Counted from the stretch's first letter, positions 1 through 8,590 are shown. The stretch is DNA of 64,000 nt from Rubricoccus sp963708165 (GCA_963708165.1 OY970187.1:992001-1056000), one strand, 5' to 3'. Made by a program: numbers and translations. The notes: generated by a model from the sequence alone, not told the origin.

Positions 1-5
1 AGGGT

Positions 6-368
6 ATGACCTCGGACTGGGGGGCGAGTGACGAGGGCGCAGGCGCGCACTTTTTCGTCGGTGATGCCACGCTGACCATCTTCGTCCCCGCAACGGACCC
101 CGGAAACCTGGCCGAGTGGGCACGCGAGACCGCAGAGTCCATGGGCGAGCCGTCTCAACTCGACGCGTTCCCACGCTGGACCGTGGCCGCGTACTCGTTT
201 GGCGGCGCAGACGTAACGGGCTCCGTCCGCGCTGGGCGACACGCAGGCCGTGCCTTCTACGTCCTCGAAACGATGCCGCTGGAGAGGGGCAGCGGCTTCG
301 CGCCCCGCGCTGACGTAGTCCTCCGCGAGTGGCGCTGGCTGGACGACGGCTCAGGTTTCGGCGAGTAG
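6..368 (+). CDS. Hypothetical protein, possibly 5'-truncated by the window edge
   Basis: Reads as 120 residues from the ATG at 6, but the frame stays open to the left edge, so the true start may lie outside. The protein is soluble and acidic with many Gly, Ala, Asp and Trp residues. It shows no signal peptide or membrane segment and I recognise no family. Composition matches the neighbouring real genes and nothing competes on the other strand. The TAG stop shares its G with the first palindromic repeat (368-385), an arrangement repeated at many gene ends in this window. Confidence 0.55.
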   Translation: MTSDWGASDEGAGAHFFVGDATLTIFVPATDPGNLAEWARETAESMGEPSQLDAFPRWTVAAYSFGGADVTGSVRAGRHAGRAFYVLETMPLERGSGFAPRADVVLREWRWLDDGSGFGE

Positions 369-470
369 CCTCTGGCGCCAGAGGCCTCTAGTGACGCGAC
401 GAAACCGCTCGGTTTCTAAAGAGGCGCTAGCTACGGACCGATAGTAGAGAGACATCCCATCTCTTGGCCC

Positions 471-884
471 ATGCTCCGCCTCGCACTGCTCGCCTGTCTT
501 TCGCTCGTCGCTCTCCCTGTTGCCGCTCAAACCTCCGCTCCCAGCCAGAGTGAAACCGTCGACGCTCAGAAGGCAGACGTCGACTCGCGGATCAACGACT
601 CGATCCGCATCGCGAGCGACGCGCAAGCGTACTTCCTCACGCCGCACGACTTTGGCGGCGGAAACAACAGCTTCAACGGCCTCACTCTGGAGACTCTCGG
701 GTACACGACCGACGAGGCCGGTCATTTCGTCCGCACGTTCTCACAAGGCAACGCCACGCACACGTACGCGCTCGACCTGCGTGACGGCGTCGTCTCCATC
801 ACGGCCACAAGCAGCACGCACGACGCCGTAATCGTGACGACGTTCGACGGACCGAAAGCGCAGGACATCTCGGTCTCCTTCTAG
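471..884 (+). CDS. Secreted hypothetical protein, paralogue of the protein at 4700-5140
   Basis: 137 residues. Residues 1-20 form a clear Sec signal peptide ending in VAAQ, so the product is probably periplasmic or outer-membrane associated. The mature part has the pattern DSIRIASDAQAYFLTPH, then GGGNNSFNGLTLETLGY. This aligns with DAMRMIADSQVWALKSP and GGGGNAYTGLTLTKMGY in the product at 4700-5140, so the two are paralogues with different N-termini: a cleavable signal here and an anchor there. I recognise no named domain. Stop TAG at 882-884 is followed four bases later by the palindrome at 888-905. Confidence 0.75.
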   Translation: MLRLALLACLSLVALPVAAQTSAPSQSETVDAQKADVDSRINDSIRIASDAQAYFLTPHDFGGGNNSFNGLTLETLGYTTDEAGHFVRTFSQGNATHTYALDLRDGVVSITATSSTHDAVIVTTFDGPKAQDISVSF

Positions 885-988
885 CCGCGCCAGAGGCCTC
901 TGGCGTTGTCACCTCGCGTGACCGCCGGGGCCGCACCCGTTCCATGAGGGCGTATGCACTACGCCCCTAGCGAGCACCGCACGCACAA

Positions 989-1021
989 AAGCCTCTGGCG
1001 TCCGTGTGACGCCAGAGGCTT
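989..1021 (-). terminator. Intrinsic terminator of topA built from two inverted repeat units
   Basis: Fourteen-base perfect arms (989-1002 and 1008-1021), each containing one GCCTCTGGC unit, flank a 5-base loop. Read on the minus strand the hairpin is followed by TTTTG (plus-strand bases 987-990 are AAAA). It lies 42 bases past the topA stop, after another copy of the palindrome at 1045-1062. This is the clearest case of the dispersed repeat acting as a terminator. Confidence 0.75.
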
Positions 1022-1062
1022 CGTCATTCAAACGCGAGGCACGGGCCTCTGGCGCCAGAGGC

Positions 1063-3774
1063 TCAGGAGGCCTTCTTGAGCGTGGATGCCTTCGCCGCCG
1101 GGGCTTTCTTTGCTGGAGCCTTTTTCGCGGGCGCCTTCTTAGCCGCTGGTTTTTTCGAGGCTGGCTTCTTGGCCGCGGGCTTCTTCTTCGGCGCCGCCTT
1201 CTTCTTCGCGGCAGGCTTCTTCTTGGCCGCCGCTTTCTTCTTCGGCTTCGAAGCCGCCTTTGCATCAATGAGCGCGATGGCGACTTCGAGCGTCACCTCC
1301 ATCGGATCTGTGCCCTTGGGAAGCGTGGCGTTGGTCTTCTGATGCTTCGCGTACGGGCCGTAGCGGCCGCTGCGCACTTCGATGGGATCCCCCGTCTCGG
1401 GGTGATCGCCCAGCACGCGGAGCGGCTTGTTCTTCTCGTGCTTCTCCGCCAGAAGCTGTAGCGCGCGAGGCAACTCGACCGTTAGCACGTCGTCGCCGTC
1501 GGCGGGCTTGAGGCTGGCGTAGGTGCGGTTCTGCTGCACGTACGGACCGTAGCGGCCGATGCTCGCCTTGATGTCCTCGCCCGTCTCCGGGTGCTGACCC
1601 AGCGTGCGCGGCAGGCCGATAAGAGCGATGCCCATGTCGAGGTCCACCGTCGTGGCGTCCGTGCCCTTGGGCAGTGACATACGCTTGGGCTTCGCGCCGC
1701 CCTCCTCGTCGTCGCCGAGTTGGACGTACGGACCATAGGGGCCGTTCTTGAGCAGAATGGGCGATGAGTGCTCGGGGTGGATGCCCAGCACGCGGTCCTG
1801 GCTCGCGGCGTTGAGCACTTCAGAGAGCATCTCCTTCGTCACGTCGGCCGGAGCCCATTCGCCGGGAATGGACTTGGTCTCGCCCACGCTCATGTCCTCC
1901 GTGTACGGACCGTAGCGGCCGACGCGGATCACGAACGGCTCCCACTTCTCGTGCTTGAGCGAGGACACCTCTTTGGGGTCGATCTCGCCCAGACGATCCT
2001 CGATGCGCTGCTCCAGGCCTTCGGCGCCGTTGAAGAAGCGCTCCAGATAGGGTGCGCGCTCTTCGTCGCCAGAGGCGATCTGGTCCAGTTCGGTCTCCAT
2101 CTTGGCCGTAAAGCCGGTATCGACCAGCTTTTCGAAGTTGCGCTCCAGAAGCTGGTTCGTCGCCAAGCCTGTGAACGTCGGCGTGAGCTGCGAGCCCTTG
2201 CGGATCACATAGCCACGGTTGACGATGGTGTCGATGATGGAGGCGTAGGTCGACGGGCGGCCGATGCCAGCGGCTTCGAGCGCCTTGACGAGCGTGGCGT
2301 CGGTGAAGCGCGCGGGCGGCTTGGTCTCGTGCCCGATGGCCTCGACTTCCTTGCAGCCGGGCGTGTCGCCCTCGGTGAGTTGCGGCAGCGGCGTGTCGCG
2401 GTCGTCCAGCGCGGCGTCCGGGTTGTCCTTGCCTTCCACGTAGGCGCGGAAGAAACCGGGGAAGACGATGACTTGGCCGTTCGCGCGGAACGTGCTCTGG
2501 TCGTCGGTGCCCTCGGCGGCGAGAATCTCGGCGCGGGTGCGGAGGAGTTGCGCATCCGCCATCTGGCTCGCGACCGTTCGCTTCCAAATGAGGTCGTACA
2601 GCTTGGCTTCGACATCCGAGAGCCCGAGTTGCTTGGCCGTCTTCATCTCCGTGCCCGAGGGCCGGATGGCCTCGTGGGCCTCTTGCGCGTTGCGCACCTT
2701 GCCAGAGAACTGGCGCGGCTTGGGCGAGAGGTACTCCTTGCCGTAGCGCTCCTCAACCGACCTACGCGCGGCACCGATGGCCTCGCTGGAGAGCGTCGGC
2801 GAGTCGGTACGCATGTAGGTGATGAGGCCCTGCTCGTAGAGCTTCTGCGCGACGCGCATGGCCTGGCGGGCGGGAAGGCCCAGCTTGCGGCTGGCCTCCT
2901 GCTGCATGGTCGAGGTGATAAACGGAGCCGCTGGCGTGCGCTTCGCTTTTTTCTGCTCCACCTCGCTCACGCGCCACGTGCCCTTGGCAAGGCGCTCCGC
3001 CAGAGGCTTGGCCATCTTCTCGTCCATCTGGAGAGCCTTGGAGCCGTCCTTGAGCTTGCCGGTGTTCTCGTCGAAGTCCTTGCCGGTCGCCAGCTTCTGG
3101 TCGCCGTAGTGCGTCATCTTGGCCTGGAAGGCCGTGCCGCCCTTTTCGAGCGTGGCGTTGAGATCCCAATAGCTTGCCATCATAAAGTCCAGCCGCTCCC
3201 ACTCGCGCTGCGCGAGAACTCTCACCGCGACGGACTGCACGCGCCCGGCCGAAAGCTTGGGCGCGATCTTTTTCCAGAGCACAGGCGAGACGCTGTAACC
3301 CACGAGCCGGTCCAGGATGCGCCGGGCCTCTTGCGCGTCGACGAGGCGCGTGTCCACCTCGCGCGTGTCGTCCAGCGCTTTGAGGATCGCCTCTTTGGTG
3401 ATCTCGTGGAAGACCATCCGCTTAACGGGGATGGTGGGCTTGAGCACCTGCAACAGGTGCCAGCCGATGGATTCGCCCTCGCGGTCTTCATCCGTCGCGA
3501 GGTAGAGCTCGTCGGCGTTTTTGAGAGCGTCTTTGAGCAGCTTGACAGTTTTCTTCTTGTCGCTGGGGACGACGTAGAGCGGCTCGAAGCCGTCTTTGAC
3601 GTTGACGCCCAGGCGCGCCCACTTCTCCTTTTTGACCGACGCGGGGATCTCGCTCGCGTTCTTGGGCAGGTCGCGGACGTGGCCCATTGAGGCCTCCACC
3701 TGGTAGCTGGACGGCAGGAATTTGCGGATGGTCCGGGCTTTGGTCGGGGACTCGACGACGACGAGGCGCTTCAT
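1063..3774 (-). CDS. topA: DNA topoisomerase I
   Basis: Type IA topoisomerase that relaxes negative supercoils through a transient 5'-phosphotyrosine. 903 residues. The N-terminal TOPRIM domain starts VVVESPTKARTI and carries the metal acids in ATDEDREGE (about 95-101). The catalytic Tyr is about residue 320 in LITYMRTDS. The C-terminal half has four RYGPY/PYGPY repeats in place of the zinc-ribbon modules of E. coli TopA. The last 65 or so residues are an almost pure Lys/Ala/Pro tail (KKKAAAKKKPAAKKK and similar), resembling histone H1 tails and probably binding DNA non-specifically. The stop is followed directly by a GCCTCTGGC palindrome, then the terminator at 989-1021. Confidence 0.97.
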   Translation of the reverse strand: MKRLVVVESPTKARTIRKFLPSSYQVEASMGHVRDLPKNASEIPASVKKEKWARLGVNVKDGFEPLYVVPSDKKKTVKLLKDALKNADELYLATDEDREGESIGWHLLQVLKPTIPVKRMVFHEITKEAILKALDDTREVDTRLVDAQEARRILDRLVGYSVSPVLWKKIAPKLSAGRVQSVAVRVLAQREWERLDFMMASYWDLNATLEKGGTAFQAKMTHYGDQKLATGKDFDENTGKLKDGSKALQMDEKMAKPLAERLAKGTWRVSEVEQKKAKRTPAAPFITSTMQQEASRKLGLPARQAMRVAQKLYEQGLITYMRTDSPTLSSEAIGAARRSVEERYGKEYLSPKPRQFSGKVRNAQEAHEAIRPSGTEMKTAKQLGLSDVEAKLYDLIWKRTVASQMADAQLLRTRAEILAAEGTDDQSTFRANGQVIVFPGFFRAYVEGKDNPDAALDDRDTPLPQLTEGDTPGCKEVEAIGHETKPPARFTDATLVKALEAAGIGRPSTYASIIDTIVNRGYVIRKGSQLTPTFTGLATNQLLERNFEKLVDTGFTAKMETELDQIASGDEERAPYLERFFNGAEGLEQRIEDRLGEIDPKEVSSLKHEKWEPFVIRVGRYGPYTEDMSVGETKSIPGEWAPADVTKEMLSEVLNAASQDRVLGIHPEHSSPILLKNGPYGPYVQLGDDEEGGAKPKRMSLPKGTDATTVDLDMGIALIGLPRTLGQHPETGEDIKASIGRYGPYVQQNRTYASLKPADGDDVLTVELPRALQLLAEKHEKNKPLRVLGDHPETGDPIEVRSGRYGPYAKHQKTNATLPKGTDPMEVTLEVAIALIDAKAASKPKKKAAAKKKPAAKKKAAPKKKPAAKKPASKKPAAKKAPAKKAPAKKAPAAKASTLKKAS

Positions 3775-3939
3775 AGAGGGTCTTTGGTGTTTCGCATGCC
3801 AAGCTACGCGGGAGTGCCGTCACCGCTCCCTCGCGCGCTCCGCCCCGCGGTTTCTCCTTGCGCCAGAGGCCTCTGGCGGAGGCATGCGGGATGGTGAGAG
3901 ATAGAGGGATGCGGTCTCTGGCCGCCAGAGGCTCCCCCG

Positions 3940-4449
3940 TCAGCCAGCTTTGGCGGCACGCCTCTGGCGGCGCCACGCGACCAGCAGCGCGAGCGAGAGC
4001 AGCGCAAGCTCGACGCCGAACGTCCAGTGGCCGACAAAGCTCCACACCCACCAGCCGTAGCGCGCCGGGACCTCCACGAGCGTGGTCGAGTGGTCGGAGA
4101 ATGGCGCGGCCCAGCGGACCGAGCCCGCGATGGAATCCAGCACGAGATGGAGAAGCGCGGCGCATCCGCCGAAAACAGCTGTGAGTGCCAGGGTACGGCT
4201 CCTCCGTATCGCCGCGACCGCCAGCACGGAGGCCGTGAGCGCAAGCCACGCCAGAGGCCAGTGCGGCCAGTACGCGTGGTGGTGCACGTCGCCGCCGACG
4301 GTGTAGAAATACAGCAGGTCCAGGTCTGGCGCGACGCTACAGGCGAGCGCGGTGCCGAGCAGACGCCGCCGGAGCGGGCGAGCGACCTGAAGCCGGTCGA
4401 GGAATGCTGTCGCTGTGAGGTATCCGGCCGGGATGTGGCCGATGAGCAT
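3940..4449 (-). CDS. YdjM/DUF457-like membrane protein (putative metal-dependent hydrolase)
   Basis: 169 residues from the ATG at 4449, chosen because MLIGHIPAGYL is the typical N-terminus; the frame is open further upstream but without protein-like sequence. It has about four to five hydrophobic segments. Conserved polar motifs are SVAPDLDLLYF (Asp pair), HHHAYWPHWP (His cluster) and ALLHLVLDS (His/Asp), the pattern of the LexA-regulated YdjM / DUF457 inner-membrane family, annotated as metal-dependent hydrolases although the substrate is unknown. Monocistronic between topA and the small protein at 4700. Confidence 0.7.
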   Translation of the reverse strand: MLIGHIPAGYLTATAFLDRLQVARPLRRRLLGTALACSVAPDLDLLYFYTVGGDVHHHAYWPHWPLAWLALTASVLAVAAIRRSRTLALTAVFGGCAALLHLVLDSIAGSVRWAAPFSDHSTTLVEVPARYGWWVWSFVGHWTFGVELALLSLALLVAWRRQRRAAKAG

Positions 4450-4699
4450 ATGCGGGGTGGAGGGCCAGAGGCGCCATTCTATCTCTGCGCGGAGCCTCGC
4501 GCCAGAGGCAAGACGGTGTGGAGCCTCTGGCGAGTTTCCCACCGGAAGCCTCTGGCGGCGGCGCTCAGCGGCTTTGGGTGGCGCAGACCGCATGCGGAGG
4601 TGCCGTCGTGTCCGGGTGAACGCGAGGGCCGAAGACGGCGTCGCCAGAGGCCGATATCTACACCTGGACACTCGCAGGCGCCCGCCTGCCCTTTCAGAC

Positions 4700-5140
4700 A
4701 TGGGACAGCAGCAACTTCTCCTCCTCATTCTCGGCATCGTGATCGTCGGCCTCGCGGTAGTGGTGGGGCTTCAGGCGTTCGAACGCAACCAGGAGAAGGC
4801 CGCGGGCGACGCGATGGTCAGTGACGCGATGCGCATGATCGCTGACAGCCAGGTGTGGGCGCTCAAGTCTCCGATGCACGGTGGAGGTGGCAACGCGTAC
4901 ACCGGCCTCACGCTCACGAAGATGGGCTACGACACCGGCGCCACCACGTACTACGACGGCCTCAACGCCCGCTTCGCCGTCACGGTGACCAGCCCGACGG
5001 AGATCGAGCTGACGTTTTGCAACAAGGCACAGTCGGCGGGCGGCAGCGCCACCGTTACGGGCCTCAACGAGGTGGAGATCGCGATGCAGCCCGCGGCGAT
5101 CCAGGCGGGCACGATGACCGCCAGCGACTGCCCGTCCTAG
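4700..5140 (+). CDS. Membrane-anchored pilin-like small protein, paralogue of 471-884
   Basis: 146 residues from the ATG at 4700, chosen because the hydrophobic segment LLLLILGIVIVGLAVVVG begins just inside it; sequence upstream in the frame is not protein-like. Architecture is an N-terminal helix anchor plus a small soluble domain, like type IV pilins or pseudopilins, but there is no evident prepilin-peptidase site and no Glu at +5. The soluble domain matches the product at 471-884 (GGGGNAYTGLTLTKMGY). Two cysteines (FCNKA and near the C-terminus ASDCPS) could form the disulfide loop typical of pilin-like folds. Function unknown. Confidence 0.75.
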   Translation: MGQQQLLLLILGIVIVGLAVVVGLQAFERNQEKAAGDAMVSDAMRMIADSQVWALKSPMHGGGGNAYTGLTLTKMGYDTGATTYYDGLNARFAVTVTSPTEIELTFCNKAQSAGGSATVTGLNEVEIAMQPAAIQAGTMTASDCPS

Positions 5141-5311
5141 CGCGAGCCGCGCATGCCCCGCCAGAGGCCTCTAGCGCGATGAGTCTCTGGCGCGGTGAGC
5201 CTCTGGCGCCAGAGGCCGTGCGAGAGGTGGGGCGGGGCCGGAGGCACGATGCGCGCACCGTGGCGAGTTTGAGCGCCCCGCATCTGGCTCCCCCGCACTC
5301 GGTCCCCTGGC

Positions 5312-6292
5312 GTGATCCTCGCTCAGCCTTTCTGGCTCCTCCTGCTCCTTCCCGTCGCGTGGATCGCGTGGCGCAGCTGGACCGCCAGAGGCGGCACCGG
5401 CCACGCGGTCTCGTTTCCCGCGACGCCAGAGGCCTCTGGCGTGCCGCTCTCGCTGTGGGCGCGGCTCCGGTGGCTGCCCGAGGCGCTGCTCATCGGCGCG
5501 CTCGCGCTGGGCAGCGTCGCGATGGCGCGTCCGCAAACACGCGACGCCAACGTGGAGCGCACGTCCGAGGGCATCGACATCGTGCTCGCGCTCGACATTT
5601 CTACGTCGATGACGGCCGAGGACTTTGTGCCCAACCGCTTCGAGGCCGCGCGTCGCGTGGCCGGTGAGTTTGTGCGCGGTCGCACGTCGGACCGCGTGGG
5701 GCTGGTCGTGTTCGCCGCGCGCGCCTACACGCAGGCGCCGCTGACGCTGGACTACCGCTTTTTGCAGCGGATGCTGGGCGAGGTGCGCATCGGCGTCGTC
5801 GAAGACGGCACGGCCATCGGGACGGCGCTCGCGACGGCCGTCTCGCGCCTGCGCGACAGCGACGCCGAGAGCAAGGTGGTCATTTTGCTCACCGACGGGC
5901 AGAACAACCGCGGCGAAGTCGATCCGCTGACCGCATCCGAAGCCGCCGAGGCGCTCGGCGTGCGCGTCTACGCCATCGGCGTGGGCGGCGACGGCAGCAC
6001 GCAGCGCGGACGCCTCCCGTTCGGAGGCAGCCTGCTCGGCCCCGCCGCCGACGTAGACGAGGAGACGCTACAGGCTGTCGCGGCGCAGACCGGCGGCCAG
6101 TACTTTCGCGCCACCAACACCGAGGCGCTGCGCGAGATCTACGACGCCATCGGCGAACTCGAAACGACCGAGATCGAGGAGACCGTCTACCTGGACGTAG
6201 ACGAGAGGTACCCGCTCTTCCTCTGGCCTGCGCTCCTGCTTCTGGCGCTCTCGGTCGTGCTCGGCACCACGCGCCTCCGCACAGTGCCATAA
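5312..6292 (+). CDS. batA: BatA-type von Willebrand factor A protein
   Basis: 326 residues. Hydrophobic segments lie at about 7-20 and 53-70, then a VWA domain with an intact MIDAS site (DISTS, with a downstream TDGQNN loop), then a C-terminal transmembrane helix (FLWPALLLLALSVVLG). This is the layout of BatA, an aerotolerance-operon protein in Bacteroidota whose VWA domain faces the periplasm and is thought to scaffold protein complexes. batB follows 103 bases downstream. No MoxR ATPase, BatC or BatD is seen in the window, so the operon is reduced or dispersed. A full palindrome (5424-5441) lies inside the gene and encodes TPEASGV in the linker before the second helix. Confidence 0.85.
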   Translation: MILAQPFWLLLLLPVAWIAWRSWTARGGTGHAVSFPATPEASGVPLSLWARLRWLPEALLIGALALGSVAMARPQTRDANVERTSEGIDIVLALDISTSMTAEDFVPNRFEAARRVAGEFVRGRTSDRVGLVVFAARAYTQAPLTLDYRFLQRMLGEVRIGVVEDGTAIGTALATAVSRLRDSDAESKVVILLTDGQNNRGEVDPLTASEAAEALGVRVYAIGVGGDGSTQRGRLPFGGSLLGPAADVDEETLQAVAAQTGGQYFRATNTEALREIYDAIGELETTEIEETVYLDVDERYPLFLWPALLLLALSVVLGTTRLRTVP

Positions 6293-6395
6293 CCGCGCCG
6301 TAACCGCGCGCTAGCCTCTGGCGGCCCGCCCGTCCCCTCTGGCGCCAGAGGCCTCCTGTGCAGACGCCACGCTGCGGCGACTCTACCTCATACCT

Positions 6396-7415
6396 GTGTC
6401 GTTCTCCACACCCGAAGCCTTCTGGCTCCTGCTCCTCGCGCCTCTGGCCGCTTCGCTCTACGCCTACGCGGCGCGCAAGAGGCTGGCGGCGCTGGCGCTG
6501 TTTCTCGGGCCCTCGCCAGAGGCCGCCTCTGGCGGAGCGGTGCGGCGGCGCGTGGTCGGCGCGGCGCTCGTGACGGGCGCGGTGGCGTGCGTCGTGATCG
6601 CGCTGGCGGGGCCGCGGTTTGGACGCACGCTGCGCCAAACGACGCAGGAATCGCTCGACTTGATGATCGCACTCGACGTGTCTCAGTCGATGGAGGCCGA
6701 GGACGTGGCACCCAGCCGGTTGCAGCGCGCCAAGCTGGAGATCCAGCGGATCGTCGAGGAGCGGCCGGGCGCGCGCGTGGGGCTCGTGGTGTTCGCGGGC
6801 GAGGCGTTTTTGCAGTGCCCTCTCACGAGCGACCGCTCGGCGTTTCGTCTGTTTCTCGACGCCGCCGAGCCGTCCCTCGTGCCGCTGCAAGGGACGGACT
6901 TCGGCGCCGCGCTCGACGTGACCCGCGCCGCGTTCGAGGAGGCCGCCGAGGCCGACCGCCCGCGCGCCGTCGTGGTGGTCAGCGACGGCGAGGCGCACGA
7001 AGGCGACGGAGGAGCGGGCGCCGACGCGCTGCGCGAGAGCGGCGCCGAGATCTTCGCCATCGGCGTGGGCACCGATGACGGCGGCAAGATCCCGCTGCGC
7101 CGCCAGGGCGCGACCGTGGGCTACAAAACCGACCGCGAAGGCGCCGAGGTCGTCACGCGCTACGAAAACGCCGCACTGCGCACCATCGCCGGGCGCGGCA
7201 GCGTGTTCCGCCTGGGCCGCCGCGGCGCCGTCGCCGCCGACGTGGACCGCCGCCTGGACGGCCTGGACCGCGCCGTGGCGGGCGGAGATCAATACGAGAC
7301 CTACGCCGAGCGCTACCAGTGGCCGCTGGCGCTGGCGCTGCTGCTGCTCATCGCCGAGCGCGCGCTGTGGCTCCGGCCCGAGCGCCAGAGGCCCGCAGTA
7401 GCCAGTAGCCAGTAG
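6396..7415 (+). CDS. batB: BatB-type von Willebrand factor A protein
   Basis: 339 residues from a GTG start at 6396 (VSFSTPEAFWLLLLAPL). Same plan as BatA: two N-terminal helices, a VWA domain with MIDAS residues DVSQS and VVSDGEAHEGD, and a C-terminal helix (WPLALALLLLIAERALW). DFGAALDVT and VGLVVFAGEAFLQCPLT are typical BatB stretches. It probably partners BatA at the inner membrane. The linker between the second helix and the first contains two repeat units, giving SPEAASGGAV. It ends at TAG 7413-7415; the next gene follows in the same frame. Confidence 0.85.
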   Translation: MSFSTPEAFWLLLLAPLAASLYAYAARKRLAALALFLGPSPEAASGGAVRRRVVGAALVTGAVACVVIALAGPRFGRTLRQTTQESLDLMIALDVSQSMEAEDVAPSRLQRAKLEIQRIVEERPGARVGLVVFAGEAFLQCPLTSDRSAFRLFLDAAEPSLVPLQGTDFGAALDVTRAAFEEAAEADRPRAVVVVSDGEAHEGDGGAGADALRESGAEIFAIGVGTDDGGKIPLRRQGATVGYKTDREGAEVVTRYENAALRTIAGRGSVFRLGRRGAVAADVDRRLDGLDRAVAGGDQYETYAERYQWPLALALLLLIAERALWLRPERQRPAVASSQ

Positions 7416-7601
7416 CTGCGCGGCCTCTGGCGCCGCGTCAAGCCGCCAGAGGCCGAGTTCCCCCTGGGTTACCCACACGCCAGAGGCCACGCTCTGCCGC
7501 TCCCCACTGCCCACCTCCTACTGGCTCTCCCCCCTCCCGCCCTGCGCGTCTCCTACCACCCCGGCTACGTCGTCCCGCTGCCCGAGAAGCACGCCTTCCC
7601 G

Positions 7602-8495
7602 ATGGACAAATTCTCGGCCCTGCACGAGATCCTGCTAGAGGAGCGCGTCATCGCGCCAGAGGACGTCATGACGCCGCGCGAGGCCGACTGGAGCGACTTG
7701 CTGCTGGTCCACACGCGCGAGTACTTGACCGCGCTCGCCACGCAGACGCTCTCGCGCCCGGACGAGCGCCGCATGGGCCTGCCGCAGAGCCCCGGCCTCT
7801 GGCGCCGCAGCCGCCTGGCCGTGCAGGGCACGATGAACGCCTGCCTGACGGCGCTGACAGCTCCCAGAGGCGTCGCTGGCAACCTCGCGGGCGGCACGCA
7901 CCACTCGCACCCCGAGGGCGGGCGCGGCTTCTGCGTGCTCAACGACGTGGGCGTGGCGCTGCTCAGCTTGCGGCGCGCGGGATGGCTTCGGCGCGCGCTC
8001 GTGGTCGATCTGGACGTGCACCAGGGCGACGGCAACGCGGTCGTCTTTGGCGGCGCACGCGCCTGGCCGCACGGCGGCGTGTACACGTTTTCGATGCACG
8101 GCGCCAAAAACTACCCGTTCGTCAAGCCGCCCTCCACGCGCGACGTGCCTCTGGCGGACGGCACCGGCGACGACGCGTACCTCGCCACGCTCGCCCACCA
8201 CCTGCCTCTGGCGTTGGCGGAGAGCGACCCGGATCTGGTGGTCTACCTCGCGGGCGTGGACGTGCTCGCGGGCGACCGCTTTGGGCGGCTGTCGCTTACG
8301 CGCGAGGGGCTGGCCGCGCGCGACCGCACCGTGTGCCAGACGGTCAAGGCCTCTGGCGTGCCGCTGTGCCTGCTCCTCTCCGGCGGCTACGCCACCCGAG
8401 GTGCCCGCGCCGACCGCCGCACCTCGGCGCGCGACACCGCCGATCTCCACGCGACCGTATTTCGCGAGGCCGCCTCGGTCTACGCCACACGCTGA
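7602..8495 (+). CDS. Histone deacetylase / acetoin-utilisation family hydrolase
   Basis: 297 residues from the ATG at 7602. Zn-dependent deacetylase fold: GGTHHSHPEGGRGFC (tandem His), FCVLNDVGVA, VVDLDVHQGDGNA (metal-binding Asp/His) and YLAGVDVLAGDRFGRL (second metal Asp). In bacteria this family deacetylates small acylated amines or lysine side chains. The frame continues upstream with RVSYHPGYVVPLPEKHAFP, which is the normal family N-terminus, so translation probably begins before 7602. No ATG, GTG or TTG exists between the batB stop and 7602, leaving CTG codons at 7521 or 7542. TGA is followed directly by a palindrome (8496-8513). Confidence 0.88.
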   Translation: MDKFSALHEILLEERVIAPEDVMTPREADWSDLLLVHTREYLTALATQTLSRPDERRMGLPQSPGLWRRSRLAVQGTMNACLTALTAPRGVAGNLAGGTHHSHPEGGRGFCVLNDVGVALLSLRRAGWLRRALVVDLDVHQGDGNAVVFGGARAWPHGGVYTFSMHGAKNYPFVKPPSTRDVPLADGTGDDAYLATLAHHLPLALAESDPDLVVYLAGVDVLAGDRFGRLSLTREGLAARDRTVCQTVKASGVPLCLLLSGGYATRGARADRRTSARDTADLHATVFREAASVYATR

Positions 8496-8552
8496 CGCCA
8501 GAGGCCTCTGGCGCATTCCACAGGCTCGGGAGACGCCGCCAGAGGCACGCGT

Positions 8553-8590
8553 AAAAAAGCCGCCCCAGGACCCTCTCGACCTGGGACGGC
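8553..8590 (-). terminator. Intrinsic terminator for the receiver gene
   Basis: On the minus strand an 11-base-pair stem (plus 8580-8590 with 8559-8569, one G-U pair) with a 10-base loop is followed by six T (plus AAAAAA at 8553-8558). It lies about 155 bases past the stop of the receiver protein gene. It does not use the dispersed repeat. Confidence 0.8.

Noticed and set aside
5889..7514. 541-codon minus-strand frame antisense to batA and batB
   Set aside because: High GC keeps antisense frames open; the product is Arg/Ala/Gln-rich with no motif, while the plus strand encodes clear VWA proteins.
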